64,000 nucleotides of DNA from Colimorpha sp045597945 (lineage in GTDB: Bacteria > Bacteroidota > Bacteroidia > Bacteroidales > P3). The stretch spans positions 1-64,000 of the forward strand of contig JAZLLD010000059.1 in the NCBI GenBank assembly GCA_045597945.1, given 5' to 3'. Shown here piece after piece: positions 24,200 through 32,946 of the stretch (position 1 is its first letter; the number at the start of each line of letters is the position of its first letter). The translations under genes and the position numbers were made by a program. Below the pieces are notes generated by a model, which was given only the letters and a program-made list of their open reading frames with translations, ran no database searches and had not been told where the DNA came from.

Positions 24200-26182
24200 C
24201 TATTTTATTACCATCAGGAAACCTCCTCCAGGTGCCATCTTCATTTTCATGCTCGAACCCTGGGCTGCCAGTGTCTCACGCTTGTAGTCGGTGCCTTTGC
24301 GACTGGCATTCACTCCGTCGCGATAAATTTCCACCGAGCGTTTTTCTGCCCCCACTAGTTCCGAGAGGTCCACTTCCACCGTGCGCTCGGTCCAGTTGGT
24401 GATGCCACCCACATACCAAATACTGCCCTTGCGGCGGGCCGTCACGATATATTCTCCCACCTCGCCACTCAGCACCTTAGTTTCGTCCCACACCGTGGGA
24501 ATCTGTGCCACCAAGCGTGTGTAGTCGGGTTCTTTTTCATAGTTGGTGGGCGAATCGCAGAGCATATTCAACGGCGACTCAAGCACCACATATAGTGCCA
24601 GTTGATGGCAGCGCGTACCTTGGCTCATCGGCTCACTCCACGAGGGGTAATAACTTCCCCGGGCAGCATTCACCATGGCCCCCTGCGTATAGTCCATCGG
24701 ACCTGCGGCCTGGCGGATAAAAGGAATCTCTGTGTCGTACTGTACCTGGTCGTAATCCCTGGGAGCCCACTTCAACTGCTCCAGTCCGGCCACACCTTCA
24801 AAATTCAGCACATTAGGGTAAGTGCGGTTCAATCCTGCCGGCTTAAAGGCTCCGTGGAAATCCACCAGCAAGTGGTATTTTGCACACATGGCCGCGGCTC
24901 GTTTGTAGAAATCCGTCATCACCTGGTCGTCGCGATCCATAAAGTCAACCTTAAATCCCTTGATACCCATTTGGCTATAATGCTGGCACACATGCTCCAT
25001 GTCGCGGTCAAAAGCCCAGTAGCCGGCCCACAGTATCAACCCAACACCACGTTCCTGGCCATATTTCACCAGCATCGGCAGATCAATCTCCGGCACTACC
25101 TGCATCAGGTCGGCCTTCTTATTCACGGCCCAGCCCTCATCCAGAATCACATACTCAATGCCATATTGCGACGCAAAGTCTATATAATATTTATATGTAT
25201 CATTATTGATGCCCGTCTTGAAATCCACACCTTGCAGATTCCAGTTGTTCCACCATTCCCACGCCACCTTACCCGGCTTAATCCAGCTCAGGTCGACCAC
25301 CTTGCAAGGTTCGCCGAGCAGATAGCTCAAGTTGTTCATAGCCAGGTCTACACTACTGCGGTCCACCATCATTATGCGCCAAGGCATCACAGTTTCTTTA
25401 TGCACCTTGGCAATATATTCCTCGCGCTCCTTCACAATCATTTGCAGATTGTTGTGTCCGCCTTGCTCCAAAGTCTTGGGGTAGCGGGCGTGCTCGCCCT
25501 CCAGCCTTCCCTTGTGGCCGCGCACATACAGTCCCGGATAGTCTGTCAACGATGATTCCGTCAGGCACAGTTTCAATCCGTTAGGGCCATGCACCAGCAC
25601 AGGCAGGAAGCAAAGCCGCATTTCGTTCAGCTGCGAAATCGGCAACGTAGTATATTGGTTCTCAAACGATGAGCCAAATTGTACATCAAAATTGTTCTCA
25701 TCGAACCTCGACACATACGGCACCGTAGCCTTATAGTCGCCAGCAAAGTTATACTCCACCTTCTCATACCTCACCGTACAAGGTTTTAAAATCTGATAGC
25801 GGTAGGCAATACCATTGTCGTATGCCCTGAAAACCACATTCATATCGCCGCCCACTTTCAGAGTCAGTTCGTTGCAGTGGTTGTGCATTTGCGCCTGGCG
25901 GGTGAAAGGAGAAGCCACCACCTCGTCAATCGTGCGCGACGAGGCCTTGGTCACGGCCATACTGCCCGACACCGACTTCCCATAAGTGCGGTTCAGTCCC
26001 AGGTGCGACGGCATCATCACCGTCACTCCGTCATACACCACATCGTATGTCAGCTCTTCCTCAGCTGTAGCGGTCACATGTGCCACCAGTTTCCCATTAG
26101 GCGACTTCAGTGTCCACACCTGTTCCTTAGCAACCGCCTGAAAAGCCAAAGCCGTCAACAATAACAACAATATCTTTTTCAT
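24200..26182 (-). CDS. GH97 alpha-galactosidase, retaining type
   Basis: The 660-residue enzyme has a signal peptide (MKKILLLLLTALAFQAVA), the GH97 beta-sandwich, barrel and C-terminal domain. The barrel contains EWWNNWNLQGVDFKTG, YVILDEGW, and GFKVDFMDRDDQ, whose Asp413 sits where the retaining GH97 alpha-galactosidases carry their nucleophile. E462 in NFEGVAG fits the acid/base. It should remove terminal alpha-galactose from oligosaccharides in the periplasm. The product is handled by the galactokinase encoded immediately upstream, a strong context match. The gap to galK is 88 bp and to the sialidase 38 bp. Confidence 0.93.
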   Translation of the reverse strand: MKKILLLLLTALAFQAVAKEQVWTLKSPNGKLVAHVTATAEEELTYDVVYDGVTVMMPSHLGLNRTYGKSVSGSMAVTKASSRTIDEVVASPFTRQAQMHNHCNELTLKVGGDMNVVFRAYDNGIAYRYQILKPCTVRYEKVEYNFAGDYKATVPYVSRFDENNFDVQFGSSFENQYTTLPISQLNEMRLCFLPVLVHGPNGLKLCLTESSLTDYPGLYVRGHKGRLEGEHARYPKTLEQGGHNNLQMIVKEREEYIAKVHKETVMPWRIMMVDRSSVDLAMNNLSYLLGEPCKVVDLSWIKPGKVAWEWWNNWNLQGVDFKTGINNDTYKYYIDFASQYGIEYVILDEGWAVNKKADLMQVVPEIDLPMLVKYGQERGVGLILWAGYWAFDRDMEHVCQHYSQMGIKGFKVDFMDRDDQVMTDFYKRAAAMCAKYHLLVDFHGAFKPAGLNRTYPNVLNFEGVAGLEQLKWAPRDYDQVQYDTEIPFIRQAAGPMDYTQGAMVNAARGSYYPSWSEPMSQGTRCHQLALYVVLESPLNMLCDSPTNYEKEPDYTRLVAQIPTVWDETKVLSGEVGEYIVTARRKGSIWYVGGITNWTERTVEVDLSELVGAEKRSVEIYRDGVNASRKGTDYKRETLAAQGSSMKMKMAPGGGFLMVIK

Positions 26183-26270
26183 AATAAAATCATTAGCATT
26201 TTTCTTGCAGAAATCCAGTTTCTCCTATTTAGCCGGCACCCGCCCCATTCTACAATCTACATTCTACAAT

Positions 26271-27404
26271 CTACACTCTCCTAGCGCCCTCGCCAATCAC
26301 CACGGGTATCACCTTGCACTCCACGCCGAACTTGACCTTATAACTCTTCTGCACCTCTGCCACAAAATAGTCGTAGCGGTCATCTTTCACCAAGTTGATT
26401 GTGCAGCCGCCGAAGCCGCCGCCCATGATGCGCGACCCTGCCACACCGCAGCGCCGAGCCTCATCCACCAAGAAGTCAATCTCCTCGCAACTCACCTCAT
26501 AATCCTTGCTCAAACCCTCATGGGTCAAATACATCTGCTGTCCTACAGTCTCGTAGTCGTCCTTCTGCAAAGCGTCGCACACAGCCAGCACACGGTCTTT
26601 TTCGCCCAGCACATACTTAGCTCGCATATAATCCTCTTCCGAAACCTGATTTTTCACAGAGTCCAGCATCTCCCAAGTAGCATCACGCAGGGTTTCAACG
26701 CCCAAGAGCTTCGCCACACGCTCGCAACTATTGCGGCGGTCGTTGTAGGGCGAACCCACCAACTCGTGCTTCACACAGCTGTTCACCAGCACCAATCTGT
26801 ATCCTTTCTGGTGCCAGGGGAAATACTCAAACTCGCCACTGCGGCAGTCCAGGCGCACCAACCTACCCTCCTTGCCATGCATCGATATAAACTGGTCCAT
26901 AATGCCGCAGTTCACCCCCACATACTTGTGTTCCGTAGCCTGGCCCACCAGAGCCATCGTCATACGGTCCAAGCCTCCATCAAACATATCGTTCACCGCC
27001 GTGGCAAAGCAACTCTCCAATGCAGCCGAAGAGCTCATGCCGGCACCCAGAGGCACATCGCCAGCATACACAGCGTCAAAACCTTCCACCTTCACGCCTT
27101 TGGCCATCATCTCGCGCACCACACCGTAGATATAGCGGAAATGCGTCGTCTTGGGACCCTCATCATCATCCATATCAAACTCGCAGTAAGCGTCCAAGTC
27201 CATCGCATAAGCTCTCACCCAGCGCTTGCCGTTAGGCTTCACCGCAGCCATAATACCTTGGGTGACAGCACCCGGGAACACAAAACCGCCATTATAGTCG
27301 GTATGCTCGCCAATCAGATTAATGCGGCCGGGGGCCATATAAACACAAGCGTCGGCCGAGCCGAAGCGCTCCTCAAATTTCTGTAAAAGAACCTTGCTGT
27401 CCAT
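26271..27404 (-). CDS. galK: Galactokinase
   Basis: The 377-residue GHMP kinase has the galactokinase signature GRINLIGEHTDYNGG (residues 26-40), the ATP-binding loop PLGAGMSSSAALE (118-130) and the third motif RIMGGGFGG near the C-terminus. It phosphorylates galactose at C1 with ATP in the first step of the Leloir pathway. It lies upstream of the alpha-galactosidase and sialidase in the transcription direction, making a galactoside release and catabolism unit. No galT or galE is present in the window. The 24-bp gap to the four-helix gene upstream suggests shared transcription from 28229. Confidence 0.96.
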   Translation of the reverse strand: MDSKVLLQKFEERFGSADACVYMAPGRINLIGEHTDYNGGFVFPGAVTQGIMAAVKPNGKRWVRAYAMDLDAYCEFDMDDDEGPKTTHFRYIYGVVREMMAKGVKVEGFDAVYAGDVPLGAGMSSSAALESCFATAVNDMFDGGLDRMTMALVGQATEHKYVGVNCGIMDQFISMHGKEGRLVRLDCRSGEFEYFPWHQKGYRLVLVNSCVKHELVGSPYNDRRNSCERVAKLLGVETLRDATWEMLDSVKNQVSEEDYMRAKYVLGEKDRVLAVCDALQKDDYETVGQQMYLTHEGLSKDYEVSCEEIDFLVDEARRCGVAGSRIMGGGFGGCTINLVKDDRYDYFVAEVQKSYKVKFGVECKVIPVVIGEGARRV

Positions 27405-27427
27405 AATATATTAGTGTTTATTATTGT

Positions 27428-28207
27428 CTACTGTTTTCCGGATAATCCGGGCGTTCCGGAATTTCCGGATAATCCGGAGTTTCCGGCATTCCCACCTTCT
27501 CTGGCATTTCCGGACTCTCCTGCCCTATACCTTGCCAGCTCGCGCTCCAGCGAGGCCACCTGGGCTCTCAGCTGGGCTATCTCTTTCTCTTGCTGGGCTA
27601 TTATCTGCTTTTGGGTGCCACGCATATCCAGCCTTGCGGCTGTCATGCGCTCGCGGATGCCGCCCTCAGTCACAAACTCGCGGTCTCTTTTCTCTATAAA
27701 AGTACTTATCGCCCTGTCTACCATGTGGCACAAGCATACCGCCGTGTTGGCCATCACCTCATCGGTCCACCGATAGAAATAGGGCTCATAAGCGGCCAAT
27801 TCGCTGTGGTCCTTAGCAAAGGTGCGCAAGCGGTCGAATCGTAGCTTATTGTCTGCGGCCCACTCGGCAAGTTGATGCCGCGAAAGATAGTCGCGATAGT
27901 CTTCCATCAGCTCACGGTTGCTACCACGAGCCACACCCAGGAGTTTGATTTCTGTCTCAAACGAGGTCTCGCCGTCAACCAAGCCTTCCACAATATTCTG
28001 CTTGATGCTACGTGCAGCCTGCACCATCTGATCCACCGTCCTGTCGCCATAGTGGGGCAGAAATCTGTCGCAGAAAGCCTTAGTCAGTTGTACCAGCACC
28101 TCGCTTTTCTTATAAAAATACAGCTCAGCATACACCGTAGGCTTGCGCAGCACACTGGGTGTGCCGTCGGCATAACGCCGCAATTCTATGTCCTTGCCCT
28201 GCTGCAT
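27428..28207 (-). CDS. Four-helix bundle (S23-like) protein with Gly/Ser-rich tail
   Basis: The 259-residue protein resembles the four-helix-bundle suffix family related to 23S-rRNA intervening-sequence proteins: KKSEVLVQLTKAFCDRFL, ARSIKQNIVEGL, ELKLLGVARGSN-like and ELMEDYRDYL helices. A coiled coil follows (QIIAQQEKEIAQLRAQVASL), then a low-complexity tail of GNxG and SGN words. The DNA of the tail (27437-27530) repeats TCCGGAxT-type words and looks unstable. The start at 28207 was chosen because the upstream TTG at 28231 lies inside the promoter -7 box. Function is unknown. It heads the galK operon. Confidence 0.75.
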   Translation of the reverse strand: MQQGKDIELRRYADGTPSVLRKPTVYAELYFYKKSEVLVQLTKAFCDRFLPHYGDRTVDQMVQAARSIKQNIVEGLVDGETSFETEIKLLGVARGSNRELMEDYRDYLSRHQLAEWAADNKLRFDRLRTFAKDHSELAAYEPYFYRWTDEVMANTAVCLCHMVDRAISTFIEKRDREFVTEGGIRERMTAARLDMRGTQKQIIAQQEKEIAQLRAQVASLERELARYRAGESGNAREGGNAGNSGLSGNSGTPGLSGKQ

Positions 28208-28228
28208 AACATCCGTAGAAAAACTTTG

Positions 28229-28236
28229 CAAAGATA
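28229..28236 (-). promoter_or_regulatory. Promoter -7 box for the four-helix gene and galK operon
   Basis: The minus strand reads TATCTTTG, about 22 bases upstream of the ATG at 28207. With short downstream gaps it may drive the whole run from 28207 to 21349. Confidence 0.75.
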
Positions 28237-28441
28237 CTCATTTTTTTTGAAATATAAAAAAAACAGTGCCCAAAGTAACCCAACAGATTCCACATCCCAT
28301 AGCTTCCGGCAAGCCGCCCCACGCACCGCCCTAACATTTCTCAACATCCCCTCACCTTCGCTCACATTACCTTATATACACTATTCAATATAATATTAAG
28401 AAGAGCTAGAAAGGTAGAGCTGAGTGTTAAATTTTGCGTTT

Positions 28442-28475
28442 TTTGTTATTATGTCAAAAAAAACTCGTACCTTTG
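28442..28475 (+). promoter_or_regulatory. Bacteroidota promoter for the acyl-CoA synthetase
   Basis: TTTG at 28442-28445 and TACCTTTG at 28468-28475 are spaced by 22 bases. The leader to the ATG at 28497 would be about 15 bases. Confidence 0.75.
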
Positions 28476-28496
28476 CATTTCTAAATTTATACTAAA

Positions 28497-30380
28497 ATGG
28501 AGATAACACGTACATTTGATTTGCTGGACTACATCCTGGAGCACTACCCCGAGAAGGAGGATGTGCTGTGCTGCAAGGAGAAGGGCGAATGGGTGAAGTA
28601 CAGCGCACAGAAGTATTACAATATTGCCAATTATATGGCCTGCGGCCTCATCGAGATGGGCCTGAAGCCGGGCGACAAGGTGGTGACAATGTCGGGCAAC
28701 TGCCCCGAATGGAATTTTATCGACATGGCGCTGGCGCTGACCGGCGTGGTGCACGTGCCAATCTACCCCACACTGAGCGTGGAGAACTATGTGCACATCA
28801 TCAAGCACTGCGACGCACAATATATCTTTGTGAGCAGCAAGAAGCTTCTCGGCCACATCCAGCCCGCCCTGGAGCGGGTGGAGAATGCCCCCAAGGTGTA
28901 CACTCTGGACAAGGTTGAAGGCTATCCGCGCACTTTCGACATCCTGAAGCTGGGCATGGCCTCGCACGAGAAGAACGCACCCATACTGGAGGAACGCCGG
29001 AACACCATCAAACCCGACGACTGCGTGACGCTGATCTACACTTCGGGCACCACGGGCGACCCCAAGGGCGTGATGCTCTCGCACCGCAACCTCTGCTCCA
29101 ACTTCCTGGCCCATGCCAAGGTGAACCCCATGAAGGAGGGCGACAAGGCGCTGAGCTTCCTGCCGTTGAACCACATCTACGAGCGCAGCCTGAACTATCA
29201 TTTCCAAGTCAAAGGCGTGGGCATCTACTATGCCGAAAACATGGGCACCATCCAGCAGAATATGCTGGAGCTGCAGGCCAACGGCTTCTGCGCTGTGCCC
29301 CGCGTGCTGGAGATGGTCTACAACAACCTGTATGCCGCCGGCAAGGATTTCAAAGGCATCAAGAAGAAAATCTACACCCGCGCCTTCAAGCATGGCGCAA
29401 GATATGACTATTCGTATTATAAGAAGTTCTCGCTCATCTACCAGATCGGACAGAAATTCTACGACTATGTGGTCTACCGCCACTGGCGCGAGAAATTTGG
29501 CGGCAAACGCCTGATTATCATCACCGGCTCGAGTTCTATCCAGCCCAAGTTGCTGCGCACTTTTGCCGCTGCAGGCATCTATATCTACGAAGGCTACGGC
29601 CTCTCGGAGACTTCTCCCGTAATCGCGGTGAACAATCCTGTGAAGAAGCAGGTGCGCATCGGCACAGTGGGTCCCATCCTGGAAGGCGTGGAAGTGAAAT
29701 TTGCCGAGGACGGCGAGATCCTGACCCGCGGACCCCATGTGATGATGGGCTACTACAAAGATCCCGAGTACACCAAGGAGGTGATAGAGCCCGACGGCTG
29801 GTTCCACACCGGCGACGTGGGCGAAATGGTGGGCAACTTCGGCGGCCTGACCGGCGTGCAGTACCTCCGCATCACCGACCGCAAGAAGGATATCTTCAAA
29901 CTCTCGGCAGGCAAGTACATTGCCCCACAGCTGCTGGAGAACAAGATGCGCGATTCTGAGTATATCGACCAGGCCATGATCGTGGGCGAGAACCAGAAGA
30001 GCGTGGCTGCCATCATCTCTCCCAATTTCAACACCTTGCACTACTGGGCCTTGAAACACCACCTGCACTATCGCGACAATGCCGCCCTGCTGCAGCTGCC
30101 CGAGGTGAAGGAGAAGTTCCGCACCGTGATTGCCGAAATCAACCACGAGTTTGCCGCTCATGAGCAAATCAAGAACTACCGCCTGGTGACCGACGAATGG
30201 AGCGCCAACAACGGCCTCCTGTCACCCACGCTGAAACTGCGCCGCAAAGTGCTGCTGGAGAAGTACAAGGCACTGATTGCCGAAATCTACGGCGAAGCCC
30301 AGCCTGCCAGCAACCCCATACTCTCGGCCTTCCGCAATGTGGAGCTGCCCAACTTCGGCTTCGGCAAGAAGAAGAACTGA
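28497..30380 (+). CDS. Long-chain acyl-CoA synthetase (AMP-binding)
   Basis: The 627-residue enzyme belongs to the adenylate-forming FadD15/ACSL group. It has the P-loop YTSGTTGDPKGVMLSHRN (from residue 181), SFLPLNHIYERS, GYGLSETSPVIAVN, the adenylate-binding DGWFHTGDVGE and the hinge plus catalytic ITDRKKDIFKLSAGKYI. It activates fatty acids to acyl-CoA with ATP in the cytoplasm or at the inner membrane, supplying phospholipid synthesis or degradation. Length fits the bacterial long-chain class. It is a single-gene unit with its own promoter. A hairpin about 100 bases downstream ends transcription. Confidence 0.94.
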   Translation: MEITRTFDLLDYILEHYPEKEDVLCCKEKGEWVKYSAQKYYNIANYMACGLIEMGLKPGDKVVTMSGNCPEWNFIDMALALTGVVHVPIYPTLSVENYVHIIKHCDAQYIFVSSKKLLGHIQPALERVENAPKVYTLDKVEGYPRTFDILKLGMASHEKNAPILEERRNTIKPDDCVTLIYTSGTTGDPKGVMLSHRNLCSNFLAHAKVNPMKEGDKALSFLPLNHIYERSLNYHFQVKGVGIYYAENMGTIQQNMLELQANGFCAVPRVLEMVYNNLYAAGKDFKGIKKKIYTRAFKHGARYDYSYYKKFSLIYQIGQKFYDYVVYRHWREKFGGKRLIIITGSSSIQPKLLRTFAAAGIYIYEGYGLSETSPVIAVNNPVKKQVRIGTVGPILEGVEVKFAEDGEILTRGPHVMMGYYKDPEYTKEVIEPDGWFHTGDVGEMVGNFGGLTGVQYLRITDRKKDIFKLSAGKYIAPQLLENKMRDSEYIDQAMIVGENQKSVAAIISPNFNTLHYWALKHHLHYRDNAALLQLPEVKEKFRTVIAEINHEFAAHEQIKNYRLVTDEWSANNGLLSPTLKLRRKVLLEKYKALIAEIYGEAQPASNPILSAFRNVELPNFGFGKKKN

Positions 30381-30479
30381 TTATAGAGTTGAATGAAGAT
30401 TGTTGAGTTCCTGTGCGGATCTCAACTGCGTCGGCCACTCTTTATCAAATTGCAACCTCTAGATATCATCTAAATATTG

Positions 30480-30522
30480 GATAGTCTAAGTTTCTTGAGC
30501 GAAACTTAGACTATCTTATTTT
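30480..30522 (+). terminator. Terminator sharing its stem with the one at 192-243
   Basis: GATAGTCTAAGTTTC pairs perfectly with GAAACTTAGACTATC around the loop TTGAGC, followed by TTATTTTT. It ends the acyl-CoA synthetase unit. The stem is nearly identical to that at 199-236 although the flanking genes are unrelated. Confidence 0.8.
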
Positions 30523-30586
30523 TAGATGTTTCATAAAAAAAATCCAACCGATGCCGTTGTCTAAATTCTCAAGAACAATATGATTC

Positions 30587-31426
30587 TCATTCGCCTGCAT
30601 CATTCCCTGACCTACAGGAGAGCAGCAGCACCCGCCTCTGCTCCCAATGATAATCATCCGCCAAATCATTCACACACAGCAACCGCTGCGTCGACACCCT
30701 AGAGCACCTCGGGGCAGCGTTCCGCACATGCACAAAGCATGCCGCTTCGCGCTCCAGCGGCCTAGACAACCCCAGCACCGTGCCACCACCGGCCGCGCAC
30801 CGTGCCCAGCGTACCTCGCCAGCCAACGAGCCCACCAGCTTTCCGTCGCTTCTGTCCATCACCATTTCCACCACATGACAGCTGGCCTTGGGAAGCCCTT
30901 CAGTATCCTGATTCTGACGCACATACACCAAGCCCAGCCTATCGCCTTCGGCAAATGCCGGATTATGCTCCACGATGTCGGCCGACAACTCCCCTACCGT
31001 TGTTTCGGCACCGATCTCATTGCCGATACGGATGTCGGTAAGCAATCTGCCCTCCGGCGTGAGGCGGTGGCCGATTTCGGGCAACGAACCGAAACTCACC
31101 TGGTGGCCTTCCACCACGCAGGCACCCCGACTCCGCTCCTCGGCGGTGAGGTACGCCTGGCAGCGATGCTTGTTGAACCTCACATACCAGTTGCTGGCCT
31201 TCCCCAGGTCGGGGCAGTCCTCAAGAAAATCCATCAGACTGCCCTTCAGCAGGGAAAACATGGCCATAGTATTGCGCATCAGATAGTTGTCGCGGGCCTG
31301 TGCTTCGCTCAGGGGCTTCTTGTGCTTGCCAATCTTCTGGCACACCACAACCTTATCCTTATAGTGCTTGAAGGTATACGACCCCACCGACCCTTGCACA
31401 GGTATATCTACATCTACTATGGCCAT
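30587..31426 (-). CDS. Hypothetical protein downstream of the DUF3987-like gene
   Basis: The 279-residue product is not recognised. It has no signal peptide or membrane segment. The first part (MAIVDVDIPVQGSVGSYTF, KHYKDKVVVCQKIGKHKKPL, EAQARDNYLMRNTMAMFSLL) resembles the start of structural or scaffold-like hypothetical proteins repeated in Bacteroidales genomes. The rest is beta-rich with several His and Cys residues. The start lies three bases after the stop of the DUF3987-like gene, so the two are one operon. Its neighbour suggests a mobile-element-derived or repeated genomic unit. Function unknown. Confidence 0.65.
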   Translation of the reverse strand: MAIVDVDIPVQGSVGSYTFKHYKDKVVVCQKIGKHKKPLSEAQARDNYLMRNTMAMFSLLKGSLMDFLEDCPDLGKASNWYVRFNKHRCQAYLTAEERSRGACVVEGHQVSFGSLPEIGHRLTPEGRLLTDIRIGNEIGAETTVGELSADIVEHNPAFAEGDRLGLVYVRQNQDTEGLPKASCHVVEMVMDRSDGKLVGSLAGEVRWARCAAGGGTVLGLSRPLEREAACFVHVRNAAPRCSRVSTQRLLCVNDLADDYHWEQRRVLLLSCRSGNDAGE

Positions 31427-31429
31427 AAG

Positions 31430-32767
31430 TTATGCCCTTTCGGATTTCACCTTCTCATATAAGCGTTTCATTCCCAACGCAGTGGACACCGTTCTACCCG
31501 TAAAGCGAACCCGGTTTCCGCGCTTCCACTTGCCAATCACATCGTAGGGTTGCGACACCAAGCCGTATTCCTCCAACTGATCACGCAAATCACAGATAGT
31601 AAAGGTGTCATTCAGCGCATCGTAAGGCTTCTTGGCAAAGAAGTTCTTGGCGGCATCTTCGGGCAGCACATAGTGCTTCATCAGCCCCTGCAATGCCATG
31701 TCAGCCACCCAAAGGGCAAAATCGCACACCTTGCCGCGCACCGCCTCGTCCGCAGGCTCTCCCCAAAGGAAGTGGGCCAGAATGGCGGCCCTGAAACCCA
31801 TCACCGCACAGCGTTTGTGGAACACCCAGCGCGTATGGCTATTATGCTGTTGAGCCACTGAGGTTTGTTCCTCGCACCAGCTGCGCAAACAGGTGTTCAC
31901 ATACGATAAATCCATCACATGACTTGGCTGAACTTCTACACCATCAGCACTCTGCACCACACTCACCGCATTGAGCCGAGCCAGCCCTTCCTCAACTTTG
32001 GCTTCTTCAGCCTCGGTCAGCTGGTGCCACACTGGCATCGGACGGCCAAACATATCTGCCAGTCCAATAATCAGTTGGCGGCTTACAGCGCCATTCTCCA
32101 CATTAGGGAACAAGCGGCCAAAAGCGTCGGGCGTGCCGGCCAGCGATGTGGCCAGACGCAGATGCACCTTACCGCTATAGGTCCTGCTCACCGAGGCCAT
32201 GTTCTGCTTGTACCAGCCACCATCCCAACCAATGCGGAGCATGTCAGACACATCGGTGTTGCGGCTAGCCCACGACTTCACCAGGCTGTCGGCCTCGTCG
32301 CTGCGCAGCACCACAGTCAGCCCCTGCGCATTGTCCACCAATTCCATCATGGCCGTGGTGGACACCTTGGCACCCAAGTCACGCACAATAGGCTTAGGAC
32401 GAGGGCCAAGAAGGATCTCTATCTGCGACAAGGTGATTCGCGGATGATGACTGCGCAGTTCAACCACCTGGTCAATATAATTTTTGAAGATTTCCATCTG
32501 GGCTTCATCCAGGTCGGTTACGGGTTTCATCAGCCGGTCGGCAATGCTAATCAGCCAGCTCTTCCCGCTGGCCTGGGGTGCCGAAATGGCAGTTTGGAAG
32601 ATGGGTTTGTGAGCCTTGCCGTCGAGATACACCGCCTCCAACTGGCTGCCCACCACGCCTAAGGGCGACAAACAGGCCAGGGCCACTGCTTGCTTGAATT
32701 CTTCAGGTGCGGCCTCCACCATTGTGTCAATCACGGGAGGCAACTCGGGTAATAATATATTATTCAT
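31430..32767 (-). CDS. DUF3987-like ATPase/primase-associated protein
   Basis: The 445-residue protein starts MNNILLPELPPVIDTMVEAA. A P-loop APQASGKS lies at residues 63-70, with GPRPKPIVRDLGAKVST and TVVLRSDEADSLVKSW further on, and an Arg-rich centre (RLATSLAGTPDAFGR). This matches the DUF3987 group of P-loop proteins common on Bacteroidales mobile elements and prophage remnants, where they sit beside primase modules. The start was set at 32767 because everything further upstream in frame is structured leader with the promoter. No primase, integrase or tail gene is present nearby, so this may be a domesticated fragment. Confidence 0.72.
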   Translation of the reverse strand: MNNILLPELPPVIDTMVEAAPEEFKQAVALACLSPLGVVGSQLEAVYLDGKAHKPIFQTAISAPQASGKSWLISIADRLMKPVTDLDEAQMEIFKNYIDQVVELRSHHPRITLSQIEILLGPRPKPIVRDLGAKVSTTAMMELVDNAQGLTVVLRSDEADSLVKSWASRNTDVSDMLRIGWDGGWYKQNMASVSRTYSGKVHLRLATSLAGTPDAFGRLFPNVENGAVSRQLIIGLADMFGRPMPVWHQLTEAEEAKVEEGLARLNAVSVVQSADGVEVQPSHVMDLSYVNTCLRSWCEEQTSVAQQHNSHTRWVFHKRCAVMGFRAAILAHFLWGEPADEAVRGKVCDFALWVADMALQGLMKHYVLPEDAAKNFFAKKPYDALNDTFTICDLRDQLEEYGLVSQPYDVIGKWKRGNRVRFTGRTVSTALGMKRLYEKVKSERA

Positions 32768-32773
32768 ATTTAT

Positions 32774-32869
32774 TATCTTTGCGTGGATTCCACGGACCTT
32801 ACCCGTGTGTTTTGTGAATCCACGATAATTCTTTAGGGTTTTCGCCCTCAGAATTATTTTGCAAAGATA
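32774..32869 (-). promoter_or_regulatory. Structured leader with double hairpin upstream of the DUF3987-like gene
   Basis: The minus-strand -7 box TATCTTTG lies at 32862-32869. The transcript then forms one hairpin from AGAATTAT/ATAATTCT with an inner CCCT/AGGG (32825-32857), and immediately after it a second from CGTGGATTC/GAATCCACG (arms 32816-32824 and 32782-32790). On the plus strand the far end carries TATCTTTG at 32774-32781, so the 96-bp segment is bounded by 9-bp inverted repeats that are both promoter-like and face inward. Confidence 0.65.
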
Positions 32870-32946
32870 CACACACCTCCTGCGTTGTGGACTCTTTGTG
32901 GAGGTGACGAAAGCCCACAACTGCTGACAATCAGCCGAAAAAAAAT

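Noticed and set aside
26205..27386. Open frame of 393 codons on the plus strand
   Set aside because: Antisense of galactokinase, low-complexity His/Leu composition.
28449..30167. Open frame of 572 codons on the minus strand
   Set aside because: Antisense shadow of the acyl-CoA synthetase, which has all adenylate-forming motifs and a promoter.
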